Assembly: GCA_022605405.1 (NCBI GenBank)
Contig: JABYQQ010000013.1
Coordinates: forward strand, 186,001 to 250,000
Reading direction: 5' to 3'
DNA from: Earliella scabrosa
Taxonomy: Eukaryota > Basidiomycota > Agaricomycetes > Polyporales > Polyporaceae
Length of the DNA stretch: 64,000 nucleotides
Below, piece by piece: positions 1-11,021 of the stretch. Each line of letters starts with the position of its first letter. Positions within the stretch are counted from its first letter, which is position 1. The notes under the pieces are model-generated. The model searched no databases and had not been told where the DNA came from. It saw only the letters and a program-made list of their open reading frames with translations. The position numbers were made by a program, and so were the translations under genes.

Positions 1-843
1 GATGTTAATCTCAGTCATTCACAGGATACTTCAAGATTAGGTATGGGATGTAACCTCTCCAGTTTGACGCACGTATCTCACGATGATCTCGTCAGGAACA
101 AGGCGATCATAGATGCCGTCGACTTGGACACTCCCCCATGGCAGCGAGAGACTACTGGGCTGTGGCTAGACGTGCCCAAGCCGATTCTCGAACTCATGCG
201 GGATTCTGGCATGAATGCAGCAGAAGCCATTCACGCAGCACAGCATGCAATCCTGAACCGTTTTGCATTGGCTGCAGATCTCCGTACCGAGTGTAAGGTC
301 CCTGAGAAGGAGTACAAAGCTTCCGCTTCCCAGCGAAAACGACCAGCACGGTAAGCTTACGTGGCACCATCGCACTCAATGACCAGTATTGACTCCTGGA
401 TAGACTCATCTTCTACGAGCCTTCTGGCAAGACAGGTGGCGTGGCCGTGAAAGCGTTCGACCATGGTGGGTCAAATCCGGCTCTCCGTCCATCCTTCATC
501 TCAATATGATGCTCTAGTGAACGACCTCTTGCGAGATGCTCACGAACGAGTAGAATCATGCAAGTGCGAGGAAGGATGCGCCGCTTGTGAGGAGTTATCC
601 TTCTACCTTCCAGGTTTGATGTAGCTCATCATGATTTCAGGCGTTGATAGCCCCACTTGCAAGGAAGGCAATTTAGTGTCATCCAAAGCAGGTGCTCTCA
701 TCATCCTCAAGGCCCTCCTGAACTTGCCGATCGACGTCGATCTGTTGCATCAAGAGCCCGGAATAGTCAACGATGCGTTCGAAACTGTAGTCGAAGCGAC
801 GAGTGTGCGCGTTGCTGAAGGTGTCGAAGTCGAGTCGGCATAA
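1..843 (+). CDS. hrq1: Hrq1/RecQ4-like DNA helicase, 3' part only
   Basis: C-terminal end of an ATP-dependent 3'-5' DNA helicase of the Hrq1 family (relatives of human RECQL4), which acts in DNA crosslink repair and genome stability. Exons I read: 25-40, 96-350, 404-465, 518-586 and 641-843. Joined, they give the family block GYFKIRNKAIIDAVDLDTPP, then ETTGLWLDVPK, then a DUF1998-type zinc module with cysteines in SCKCEEGCAACVDSPTCKEGN, followed by the helical tail SKAGALIILKALL. The helicase core lies left of the window. The exon at 25-40 is only 16 nt. The gene is convergent with the SCYL2-like gene, only 67 bp from its stop. The family call rests on the cysteine module and the LWLDVPK block, both typical of Hrq1. 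Confidence 0.88.
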
Positions 844-910
844 ACGCGTGGAGACGAGCAAGAGTCTATAGTGTATGCGACTAGAATACCGGTACCTGCT
901 AGATCATAAT

Positions 911-3900
911 TTAGGCTAAAGGATCGAAGTCTCCCCAATCATCCTTCGACAGCTGTTTGGAGGCCCCTGTCGTACCGGGCCACTGGGGCTGTGCTGGCTT
1001 TGACGGCGCGAGCACGCTTCCCATGGACATCTGTGAGGCGAAAAAGGGTGGAGGAGGGGATGCTGATGTCATGGGCTGCATGGGCTGCATGGGCTGCATG
1101 GGTTGCATAGGTTGGGTCGGTTGTGCGGGAGGCAGCGAGATGTTGTAATTAGGGGCTGAGGGTGCGGCATTGAAACTCGAGACCTGAGGCGCAGCATTAA
1201 ACGTGGAGAACGCTGGTTGCATAGGTGCTATGGGAGTTGATGTCATGAGCTTCGGGGCCGCAGGGGATGGGTCTAGAGGGAATGCGGACGAGTTGAACGA
1301 GTTCGACGGTACACGGGTCGCGCCGAGCCCTGGACCTGGCCGGCCTAGTGGTGATCGTGAAGCATGGGGGTTTAGCCCACTTGATATCTTCGGTGATGAA
1401 GGCAACGACTGAGTCTGCTGATGTGTCGTGAAGGAGGTCGTGCGTTGAGTCTGAGGAGCAAGAGGCGGAATGGGTGGAGACAGTCCAGGACTCTGTATAG
1501 GCGGTGTCTATGTCGGACTCCACGTTAGACTCGAGGTTCAATTACTTGTGCGTGTTAAAGACTCACCGATGCCCCACTTGAGAAGATGCTTCCCCACACG
1601 TCGTCTTCCCAATTCTTTGCAGCATCGGCCGAGGAGTCCGCCTTGGGAGGCGAGGCAGCACCGGTTGTGCCCACGAGACTCTCAAAGTCAACGGCACCGG
1701 TAGGATTTGAGGACAGACTTGTCCGGCCGTTCACAGCAGAACGGTCCTCTATTCGTTGAGAATCGCGGAGGTATTGATCGTGTTCCTTCTCCACACGGTC
1801 ACCTAGCTTCTTGATGACGTCCATGAAGCGTTTGAATTGAGATACTGTCAAGACTGTGGAAATAGTGATGGGCACGAAAGTCGCGCTCTGAGAAGGACAT
1901 ATTACACTCACGCGGTCCCATGGACATTGCCCATAGCTGAGGGAGCACGAGCGTCGCGACGGCTTCGCGGTCGACCTTCATTCCCATGGCTTCTTGGACA
2001 GCTAGAGTTGCCATCTGTGGTATGTAGCACGCTCAGCAACCTCCCGCCCTCTCATATCACCGAAACCTACGGTAACGGCAGGTTCCTTAGTCCGGATTCT
2101 GGACAATAATGGGACTAGCTTCTGGGTCAGACTTGACTGTGCGGATCGTCAGCACAATATTCATGTACAGTATGTTGCGCAGGCAACGTACTTGATCGAG
2201 GGTCTTGACCATTGCGAAGAACGTCTCCAACGTCGCTACTTTGACGGATAGTATGCGAGTCTTTGTGAACACAAGCTGCACGAAGAGTCAAGCTGAGAAC
2301 GACAACGCTGGGTCAATCCACTTACTGCAACTCTCGGGAACAACACGCCTTGCACTTCTGCGTAGTCGATAGTCTCACAAAGGTTCGGTACAGCCTTGAG
2401 CGCGCGCTCTTGAACCTGGCTGCAAGTCAGTACTGACAATTTGTACATCTCAGGTATACACTCACAATCGCATGTTCGCTCTCCAAAGCATTGTAGACCA
2501 AAGGTAGGACATCTGTGAATGACAATCAACAACGAGTTCTAATCAGAGCCATCGCACTCACGTTCCCGGAACACAGGCTTCTCAGTCTTGTCTTGGAGCA
2601 TTTGTAGATTGTCCAGCAGCGTCAGCATGTTTTGCGGGGGCTCCCTGATCGCGAACAGTGGTTTGAGGCTTGGCAAGACAAGGGCAGCGAACTGGGTAGA
2701 CGAGAGGATCTGTGAAATGGCGAAGATGTTTGGCAATATATACGGAAGAAGATGGGTATCTTTCATCTGGGTTACTCGGCGTTAGCACCCCTACCAATGG
2801 GCGTGTGGGGCCTGCTCACCTCTTCCAGCAGGGAGGGTAGTATCTTGCGCGTCCGCAGACCGTCCGTGAACCTGTCCAGGACGCTGGTCAAACCCTTCAT
2901 GAACGAGATCTTCTCCTCTCGAGTCTTGGCGGCGAAGTTTGAACGGTCGAGGAAGTTCAGGGTAGAGACGGGGAGAGAAGAGAAGAACGCATGCAAAGGG
3001 AGGTCGGAGGGGCTTGGCCGATTATGCGGCTGTCGTGTGATCAGAGCACTCAACAGTGCTGCTCAAGTGTCAGACAAGGCCAGATCGCCTGTACCACGAA
3101 TCACACTAACCTCGCAAGTCATGTTCTAGCCGCTCCATCCCGCTCAGAGGCTTGCCTGCGTTTTCGCGCAATGATGACAGACTGCCATGGTTCTTGAACG
3201 GGGGATTCCCTTTGCAATGTACTGCGTAGATGAGGCAGCCTAGGGAGTACATGTCGGAAGCGGGGTCGAGCACTTCGTCCAGAGCATATTCAGGCGCTGT
3301 CAGGATACTGTCAGATATTGCGCGTGAAGCGACGGACTTGCATACTCACCGATGTAGTCGAACGATCGCTGGGTGTAGGATGATGCGCGTCCGTCAAACG
3401 TAGGGAACTCCCATCGCGTAGGTCCTCCATCGGCCTTGGAGAGGGGTATCGTAAGGCCAAGTCCAGACAGCTTCCAGTCACCCTAAAGCAGGTCCAGACA
3501 CCATGAGAAGCTCGTTCGCAAGGTTCAGGTGTACGACGTACTGCGTTATTAATAACGACACTTTCGGGGTTGATGTTGGTATGGATCAGGCGAGCGGATG
3601 TGTGGAGGAAGGAGAGGCCCTTGCATAGTTGCAGGATGCCCTTTTGGATCTGTAGTGGTGCGACCCATCAACGTCCGCATCAAATACGATTGAGCATGCT
3701 ACACGCACCTCGACTTCGTCAAGCTCGACAAGAGGGGAGTACTGGAACGACCCAGGTATTGACAAATGTAAGGATGAGAGCACGGGCTCGGTCGCGAAGA
3801 TGAGCTCGTTCCGCGTCTCCTCAAGAGGTTCCACCATCTCTTCAGCTCTTCAGTCAGCTTCACGCATGCATACGCAGCAAGGCATACTGCTCACCAAGGA

Positions 3901-4299
3901 TCGAGGGGTGCCGTAGCCGGCTGAGCGCGGACGCCTGGTCGACGAGTATCTTCTTGTGAGGAGTCCACATCTCAAGTGCCAGGCCCACGCACGTACCTCA
4001 GCCTTCAGCACCTCCAAGGTCCGTTCCCTCGACGCTGGCCCCATGCGTTCCATCTCTGGACTCCGCTTGTCCGCGCTCCACACGGACACCCGCTTGTTCG
4101 TGACCTTGTGTGTTGCGGACTGCACGCGCCATGGCCCAACGTTGAACGGAGGCGGTTGCGCAGCAGCGGGGAGTGCGGCTGTTGACCCTGAAGGCGCAGG
4201 CGACGCTGTCCTGCTTCCTACGATCGAAGAGCCTGTTCCGATGTTGTAGTTCTGAGAGATATTCGTCCGAGCGAAGAACGAAGATGCGGCCGCAAACAT
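911..4299 (-). CDS. SCYL2: SCY1-like (SCYL2-type) pseudokinase
   Basis: Starts with ATG at 4299 and ends with residues DDWGDFDPLA and TAA at 911-913, with many short introns. Family role: catalytically impaired kinases with HEAT repeats that work with clathrin in endosome/TGN traffic. The N-terminus is low in complexity, followed by a degenerate kinase fold. The usual catalytic HRD is replaced by HTN (about 3570-3600) and the DFG position reads GLG (after GDWKLS). A recognisable FDYIAPEYALDE block follows (about 3300-3360). The middle is helical (MKDTHLLPYILPNIFAISQI, KAVPNLCETIDYAEVQGVLF), consistent with HEAT repeats. The last exon is rich in Pro, Met and Ser and carries a Gln-Pro-Met repeat. 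The WGDF ending resembles adaptor-binding tails, which is inference. Confidence 0.85.
1071..1118. repeat. 9-bp tandem repeat in the SCYL2-like last exon
   Basis: About five copies of the unit ATGGGCTGC on the + strand, the last ones decaying to ATGGGTTGC and ATAGGTTGG. On the coding (-) strand they give a Gln-Pro-Met run inside a low-complexity tail. The repeat stays in frame because the unit is 9 bp. Confidence 0.8.
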
Positions 4300-4597
4300 G
4301 GTAATGGATTATGCCCAGAGATACAGAGAAGAGACGTGAGATATCGTAGCCCTAGAGTCAAGCAGTACAGTTCGATACACGAAGCTGGGGCCGCGGTCGT
4401 GTCAGGGAGGGTGCGCGAGCGCAGCTCAGTCGCAGCAAGACACGCCCAACGCAAGCGAGCGGGACGATCACGGGCGCTTCACAACAACTGGTGGGCGCCA
4501 AGCGTCATCCCACTTGGTAAGTTCTGCAACCAACCATTGTATATGTACCTCCTATGTGAGCTGAGATATATGATGACGTTCTAGCAATGTCATAGCG

Positions 4598-5926
4598 CTA
4601 CGTAGCAACGACAAATTGCACTGTTCGGCGCAGGATGGGTATGAAGAGTCGTCGTGCAGGGCTCAAAGTTGGCGGCACGAGGATCTTACCTCCTGCGCCT
4701 CGGGCAACCCATGCATCACCTAGGCAGAGCGGAGTCAGAAGAGACAGTAAGAGTATGCAATGCGAAACTCACAGCACAGTTGTCCGAATCCAACGAGGAT
4801 AAACGCAGCCCATGCGAACCCCAGCCAACCGCCGATCCTCCTTCCCGTGTACTTTCTGTATAATTTCTCCGCTACAATCCCGAACGCTTGTGCGATGAAG
4901 AACAAGATGACCTTTATATCAATCGGTGTTCCTCCTCCCAGGTAGAGTCCACCCTCATGGAACAGGCCAGAAGCAAGGAATGTGCCAAACAGCATGCCGA
5001 GGTCTCCTGCGAGCCACCTACCCGGGTACCCGCCGTACACCAGGAACGTGTGTCGCAGCGCCTGGTGCCAACGCTTGGACCAGAGCTCGTGCAAAGAAGA
5101 CATGCGCCAGGGCTCGTCATGGTATGGAGGCCACAAAGCTGGGGACTGTTTCAAGAGACCGACACCGATGAGCGACGCGATGTCGTACCACATGCTGAGG
5201 CCAAGTATGACAACGAGACCTGCTGCAATGGTGATGGCCGTGGAAACTGTATAGCGGAGGATGGGTTGTAATTGAGCCAAGAATATCGTCCCGCTTGTGG
5301 GAGTGATGCCGGGAAGGACCTCAAGGGAGGAGTTGACGAAGTCGACGATCAAGAACGACCGGAGAACAGATATCAGGGTAGACTTGAGGTACGCTCGGCG
5401 TTCCGAGGGGCGACGTGCCTTCGGGACGTGCATGCCATGTGAATATTGCCAGCCTATTCCTCGGAGCGTGAGGGCAAGTTCCAAAGCGTCGTAAATGCAT
5501 CGAGGGAGTACGTTGAATCTCTTCTTTGCGGCATCTTCAGAGCTCTTAGTTCCGTCTTCGTCCCGTCCCTTCAGCCGTTCTTCGCCGAGCTTCAACGTGC
5601 CTTCAGGAAGGACTGCGAAGGATATGGAATGAGCTATGGCAGCCAACGCCGTCAATCCTGCGGAACAATGCTCGTGAGTACAATGTGACTGCGTATTGAT
5701 GTCGGGTATTATGAGTACCTCTGATCCAGTTGTACCACCCTGCTAGAGGATTATCCAGCCGGTAATGGATGGTACACCACAGTGATGCGATGATGATCAC
5801 AGGAAGGAGGATGAGTCGAGTTTGGTGCGTGTTAGGCCTCCTCGTCAAGTACGCCATGTACAGATAGAGCACGATGTAAGCATGGGCTATTGGTGCATTC
5901 TTCCATGACAATGGTTCCTGCGACAT
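4598..5926 (-). CDS. Wax-synthase-like membrane O-acyltransferase (copy A)
   Basis: Three exons (5926-5719, 5657-4773, 4719-4598) give 404 aa; both introns are phase 1. The protein has many hydrophobic segments and carries the fungal wax synthase/MBOAT-like block: WSKRWHQALRHTF, then GRWLAGDLGMLFGTFLASGL and FHEGG, with the conserved His expected for acyl transfer. Family role: acyl-CoA-dependent O-acylation of an alcohol in the ER membrane; in basidiomycetes such genes often act in terpenoid or lipid decoration. The substrate cannot be read from sequence. Copy B is immediately upstream, on the same strand, with the same exon plan. The start is the first ATG, and a GTCACGCGT motif lies 69 bp upstream of it. 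Confidence 0.82.
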
Positions 5927-6289
5927 GTCGAGCGACCTCCGAAACCAGGGTGTGGTTGAATTACTAGCTATATTGTGAAGACCGATCGAGTGACGTCACG
6001 CGTACGGCGGGCCAACATCAGCTCCGCATACACGGTGCACCCTGAGTGTCGACTGACCTTTGCGCGGTCCCGTTTATTAGCAGAGTTCCACTGGGCTCGG
6101 GACTGAAGTCAAGGTCGAGAGTCAAGAGCACTCATAGTATTGATGCAACCTCCAGCAAAGGCCGTCCTGAGACCGACACATGTGGGCGCTTATACCAACT
6201 CCGGCGTTCAACGTTCAACATTCAATGTTCCAAGTGAACAATATTAGTGAGTGAATTTACAAGTATGCTCTATATGCGCTCTAGATAAA
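5927..6289. other. Intergenic: promoter of copy A, terminator of copy B
   Basis: No gene seen. It holds GTCACGCGT at 5995-6003, a motif also found upstream of copy B. The part nearest copy B (about 6200-6290) is AT-rich, as expected for a 3' UTR. Confidence 0.5.
5995..6003. promoter_or_regulatory. GTCACGCGT motif (contains ACGCGT)
   Basis: Sits 69 bp before the start codon of wax-synthase copy A, within TGACGTCACGCGT, so it also overlaps a palindromic TGACGTCA (CRE-like) site. ACGCGT is the core of the MBF/MCB site known from ascomycetes. Whether any factor binds here is inference. Confidence 0.4.
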
Positions 6290-7908
6290 TCAAGGTAGAT
6301 ATGTGATTATGTTACCGCTCCCAATTGGTTGAACCTGATTCTGAATAATCGGCCGCAACAGAGGTCTAACCACGCTCATGAAGGGGGGTATCGACCATGC
6401 ACCTCCGATTCCTCTAGCAAACCATGCATCGGCTGTATGGAGACGTCAGTAGCAAAATCGTGGGAAATGTAATGATGAGACCTACTGCACATCTGTCCAA
6501 TGCCCAAGATGAAGAGCATGGCCCAGATCGTCCCCAGCACACCGCCTACCCTCCTTCCCGTCAACCTTCGGAACAGCTTCTCTATTGCGATACCAACGGC
6601 CTGGAGCACAAAGAATAGGGTGACCCGATGGTCCATGCTTCTTCCCGCAACCAAGAGGCCGACCTCGTGGAAGAGCCCAGACGCGAGGAACGTTCCAAAC
6701 GCCATCCCGACATCTCCCGCCAGCCAACGGCCAGGAAAGCCTCCAAACGTCAGAAATGTATATCGCAGCGCCTGGTGCCATCCTCTAGACCAGAACTGGT
6801 GTAGCGAGCGAGTATCTCTGAGGTCGCCATGAATCGGGGGCCACGCGCTCGGCGACTGGCCTAGCAGCAGGACGCCAACGAGGGAACAGTAGTCATTGAC
6901 CAGGGCCACTCCGGCGATAATGAGCAGCCCGTGTCCGAGGTGCAGGAAAGTCGATAGCGCGTACCGTTGGAGGGGCGGAAGCTGAGGAAGGAAGATGGTG
7001 CCTCCAGTCGCGGTGACTCCGGGTATAAGCTTCTCGATGGTGTCGATGGTGTCAACGTAAAGCTGATTCCGGACGATCCGCCAGACCGTCGCTTTGACAA
7101 AGGCACTCCGCTCCGAGGGGAGTGCGCTTGGGGCGCGAGGCACATAAACATGTCGCCCAAAATCCCAGTTGACGCCACGCAGTGCTAGGCTGACTTCCAA
7201 CGCGTCAAGGAGCGGACGCGGGAGCAGCTTCTTGGGGGTGGGACGGGCCTCCGTCGGAGGACTTCGCTCTCTGGCGTTGTGCGCGTCATGATGAGCCTGG
7301 TTGCGGACCGGTGACACAGGTTGTGGATCATATATTTGGGGTAGATCCTTCTCGCCAAATTTGCGCCGGCCACCTGATGCGAGAGCAAAGTCGATCGACT
7401 TCGCAATAACGACCAATGCGAGGAGACCTGGCCATCAAGAGGCGTCAGACATTCGTGAAATAATGACTCGTCCGCCTGGCGCCAGCGGTCATACTCTGCC
7501 GCACGCGCAGACTAACAACGCACCTCGGTCCCATTCATACCACCCCATGCGTGGGTCCTCGTGCTTGTAGCGGAACGTGCACCACACCGTTGTTGTGAGC
7601 ACTGTAGGCAACAGGAGCAGCCGCATGAGATGCGTCTCCTTCCTCCGGACCAGGTATGCCATGAAGAGAAAGGGCGGCAGGTACAGGAAGGCCAGAGGTA
7701 AAATTCTCCATGTCAGGACATCACGGTCCTCCAAGCGAGGAACGAGCTCGCGAAGGGCAAGGGCGACCGCATGCTGCACCCTGTGTGAACGTTCGAGGCC
7801 ATATGCATACGTTGGAACGTGAACGTTCGCGAATGATCCGTCAGACACAACATCCGGCACAGATCGCTGTTCGAGACTCAACTGGTCGAGCACGCCCGGG
7901 CCGGGCAT
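6290..7908 (-). CDS. Wax-synthase-like membrane O-acyltransferase (copy B)
   Basis: Three exons (7908-7524, 7427-6486, 6432-6290) give 489 aa, again with two phase-1 introns at the same places as copy A. It shares the signature FWSRGWHQALRYTF, GRWLAGDVGMAFGTFLASGL, FHEVG and the closing segment DAWFARGIGG (DAWVARGAGG in copy A). It is longer than copy A because of a longer hydrophilic N-terminus and a charged loop (about residues 150-185, PQPVSPVRNQAHHDAHNARE). Likely an ER acyltransferase; the substrate is unknown. I chose ATG at 7908 because the open frame further upstream has no ATG. Copies A and B are clearly paralogues but well diverged, so the duplication is not recent. Confidence 0.82.
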
Positions 7909-8890
7909 GACAGAATGCAAGGGCAAAGGGCTTTAAGGTTGAGGAGTGCCGTGAAGTTTGAACGACTCATTGTGCTGGCGGGCGTCTTTCTTTCCCGACT
8001 CGCGGAGTCCACGAGCGCCCACAAGCGCGCCGACGAATGAACGCTATTACCCGATCCAGATCGGTACCTTACCAACCGCCGGCGACAGTCTGGTGGCAGT
8101 ACTGTACCATTTCGACCCATTCTTCGTGTCACGCGTCCCAAGGGGGTCTGAAGGTGAATAATAAGAGCTCCGTCACGCGTCACAAGGCCCTCTGAATGTC
8201 TTCCCGGCTGAGTGTCACGCGCGCTTATACGGCGCTTAAGGCGTTTTGGCAGGGGGTGGCAAGCCACTGAAGAGAATGTTACGTTTTGTCCCATGGTCAC
8301 AGGGAGGTCCCCGACATGAATATTCAGAATTTCGGTGTCACATGTCCCACCCCATGAATAATGGGTCGAAATGGTACAGTACTCACTCCCGAGCCTCCAA
8401 TCGAGCCTTCAACGCGCCGGCCGCACGTCTATGTACCCTAATGCAGCAAAATGGAGGACGGTGTATGCGGGATTAAGTCTTCTGCGGAGTCAGCGTGCCA
8501 AGACAAAGTATATCGGGTCAAGATCAAGTTGGCGAGCATGGCACTGGAGATCTATTCCGACAGATTATACAGCTATACAGTGTCAACACACAGGAAACAG
8601 CAATACAACAGCGGAATAGCAAGTTCATGTATAGGGAGGGGATCAAGAAGCACAGAATGATAGTGATGCAGTGGAGTCATTGCTTGTAGGTCAAGAAGGG
8701 TGCAGAGGGGGTGGAATTGTGTCGGAAGTGAGAGGAAGTAGGAGTCGCATGGGTTAGCCGGTCGTGAAAAGTCGTCAGGCGATAATTTACAGTAAATATG
8801 TACAGTCCTCCGCGTGTGGATTCCCAACACCGTATGCTGGAGGTACCCAGGAGTAGAAAGTGAGCAAGAAGTAGGAGGGGAGAAGTTGGC
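7909..8890. other. Intergenic, about 1 kb, with repeated GTCACGCG motifs
   Basis: No convincing gene. The part next to copy B holds three GTCACGCG elements (8128, 8172, 8214). The first two are embedded in imperfect direct repeats of about 25 bp that both continue with CAAGG and TCTGAA. The rest should include the 3' UTR of the arrestin-like gene. Confidence 0.5.
8128..8222. promoter_or_regulatory. Cluster of three GTCACGCG elements upstream of copy B
   Basis: GTCACGCGT at 8128-8136 and 8172-8180, and GTCACGCGC at 8214-8222, lie 220-315 bp before the start codon of copy B. Spacing between copies is 42-44 bp. The same 9-mer lies before copy A. The functional meaning is inferred from repetition and position only. 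Confidence 0.45.
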
Positions 8891-10430
8891 TCAGGTCCGC
8901 CGCAGATATCGGTGAACATCATTCAGCCCGAGCGCAGGGAACGGCACCCCGCCCAACGCAAGCATCTCGTTTCGAAGGGTGCCATACTGGTCGGTCGTCA
9001 GTGTCACTGGTACCTCGTGTTTGAAGACCGGGAAGTCCTTCATGTGGTCGGGCGGTAGGATCAGTAGCCGGACGACGTGCTGTGCCAGGATCGTTAGAGG
9101 TGCTCAACTATTGAGCGAGGATCCAAGACACTCACCTCAACCGCGACGCAGTCCTTCACCCGCCACGAGCATTCCCGACCCGCCTCGCCGGCTTGGACCT
9201 CGAGTCGAAGATACGCTACGCCCTCCTGCGACTCGTCCGCGAGATACACGTCAGAGCGTGACAGAAGCGACTCGCGAATACTGATCTGCGCGCCCAATGA
9301 GATCCACGTCTTCTGCCGCTTGACGAGCGACAGGTGGGCGTTGTGCGACAGCAGCTTGGCGAGCGCCGGCGAACGCGGGCACTCGATTTTCAGCGAGACT
9401 GGGATCGTCTCGCCCGACGCGAAGCACCTCGCGGTCGGCATCGTGAACTGTTGGAACGCGTCGCCGTGTCAGCACACCAAAACGCAGGCACACGACAATC
9501 ATCATGACTGCGTACCGAGATATGAGGAAGCTCGTGCTGCTGCATTGCGCTCGGGTCGGCGCGCGCCGGCCAGGTCGGGGAGAGGATGCTGGTCTCCATC
9601 TGTTCGTCGTCCCAAGTGTCCACCCGCGCCCACGGCATGTCCAACATGGGCGGTATAGTCGGACGCGACTTCGGGAGGTACAACACGGGCACCGACAACC
9701 TGCAATGAATCAGCGCGAAGGGTCAACCACTGGCCGCAGCGACGGATGCGACACAGTGGCGTACTTCTCATGGCGGCGAAGGCCCTTGCGGACGATATCC
9801 ACGCGGAAGAGGTACGAGATCTCCGTCGAGATGCCCGGCTGGTAGACCGTGTAGGACGGCGGGAGCGAGTCGTGCTCGCCCTCGATATACCGCGGAAACT
9901 GGACCGCGAACGGGTACTCGCCCTTGAGCGTCGCATGTTGGCCCGGGGCCGCGGCGAAGAGCACGAGCTTTTGCTTGACGATCACGCTCTTGCTCACGCC
10001 GGGGATCGCCACCGTCGCGTGCTGGCTCGCGGAGGTGTTGACGAAACCGTGCAGCTAAAAAGCGAAACGCGAGCCGAGTGTCGCAATGTTAATCACATAT
10101 GATGCGCGACTCCAAGATCCGAGGCGGTGCACTCACGGAGACGGAGAGCTCTATGATGTGCGAGCACTGCTTGCGGAACGTCAGCAGGCCGTCTATTGTG
10201 CCATCCAGACCGTATGCCGGGAGGGAGAGGCCCCAGTGCGGAGGATGGAGACGCATTTCGAGGTGATCGGACTTGTACACATGCTTTTGACCCTGGGCAG
10301 CTGGTGCGAGACCTGTGGGGTGACGCTCGGACTGTAGCACGCGTTCAGTGGTATTAGGACGTTCCGAGTACAGCGGCGCGGGGCTGAGCGGAGACGCGAG
10401 GGCGTAGGAGGGGGGCTGGTCGCCGTCCAT
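8891..10430 (-). CDS. Arrestin-like (ART family) protein
   Basis: Five exons (10430-10137, 10054-9765, 9699-9516, 9447-9136, 9079-8891) join in frame to 422 aa. An arrestin-type beta sandwich is suggested by an N-terminal half rich in strands (LHGFVNTSASQHATVAIPG, GEYPFAVQFPRYIEGEHDSL) and a C-terminal half opening with SGETIPVSLKIECP, a turn typical of arrestin C domains. A PPSY motif at residues 6-9 could bind the WW domains of a Rsp5-type ubiquitin ligase, as known for arrestin-related trafficking adaptors. Family role: marking plasma-membrane transporters for ubiquitination and endocytosis. ATG 10430 is the first ATG of the frame; a TATA-like TATAATA lies about 115 bp upstream. Confidence 0.7.
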
Positions 10431-11021
10431 GATGGAAGGAGGAAAGGACCTGCGCGCGCAGGGATGAGAAGGCGAAACCGGAGTGCTTAAGAAGCCAGAG
10501 GAGGGCTGATGGGACACGACCTGGTATGGAATCGGGCGTGCTGTATTATAGCCGCCGCCTGATAGACACTACTATCTCAGTTATAACCGGATTGATCGAG
10601 CGACGTAATGGCGTAAGAGGGCGCAAGGCCGTGACTCGACAACACGCTGACACACCCTCCCAGTCGTCTTCTCTTGGCGCGGTACACATCCTACCAAACG
10701 TACAATCAGCCCGACATCCCGCACCGCGCCATCTCATCTCCCCGCGGCCCACATGGCAGACATAGGCACCATCCTCTCTGGGCGACCGACGGCCCTCCGT
10801 CACGTCAGGACTGCGCGCCGGTGCGCCCGCTCTGTTAGGCAAAATATGCTGCACACGTGCTCCGCCAAACGGTCTAGCCTTCTCTCCAACTGCGAGTCAC
10901 CAACCAGGTCCTGAACGTGGCATCACCAGAGAAAGCGCTTGACAGCAACAGTAAATATTACATCCAAGACATGTCGTACACCGGCCCGTACATTCGGAAT
11001 CGCTTGAAACTCAGAAGAATT
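10431..11021. other. Intergenic between arrestin-like and cytochrome b561 genes
   Basis: Promoter of the arrestin-like gene and 3' flank of the cytochrome b561 gene. A minus-strand TATAATA lies at 10544-10550. No gene seen. Confidence 0.4.
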
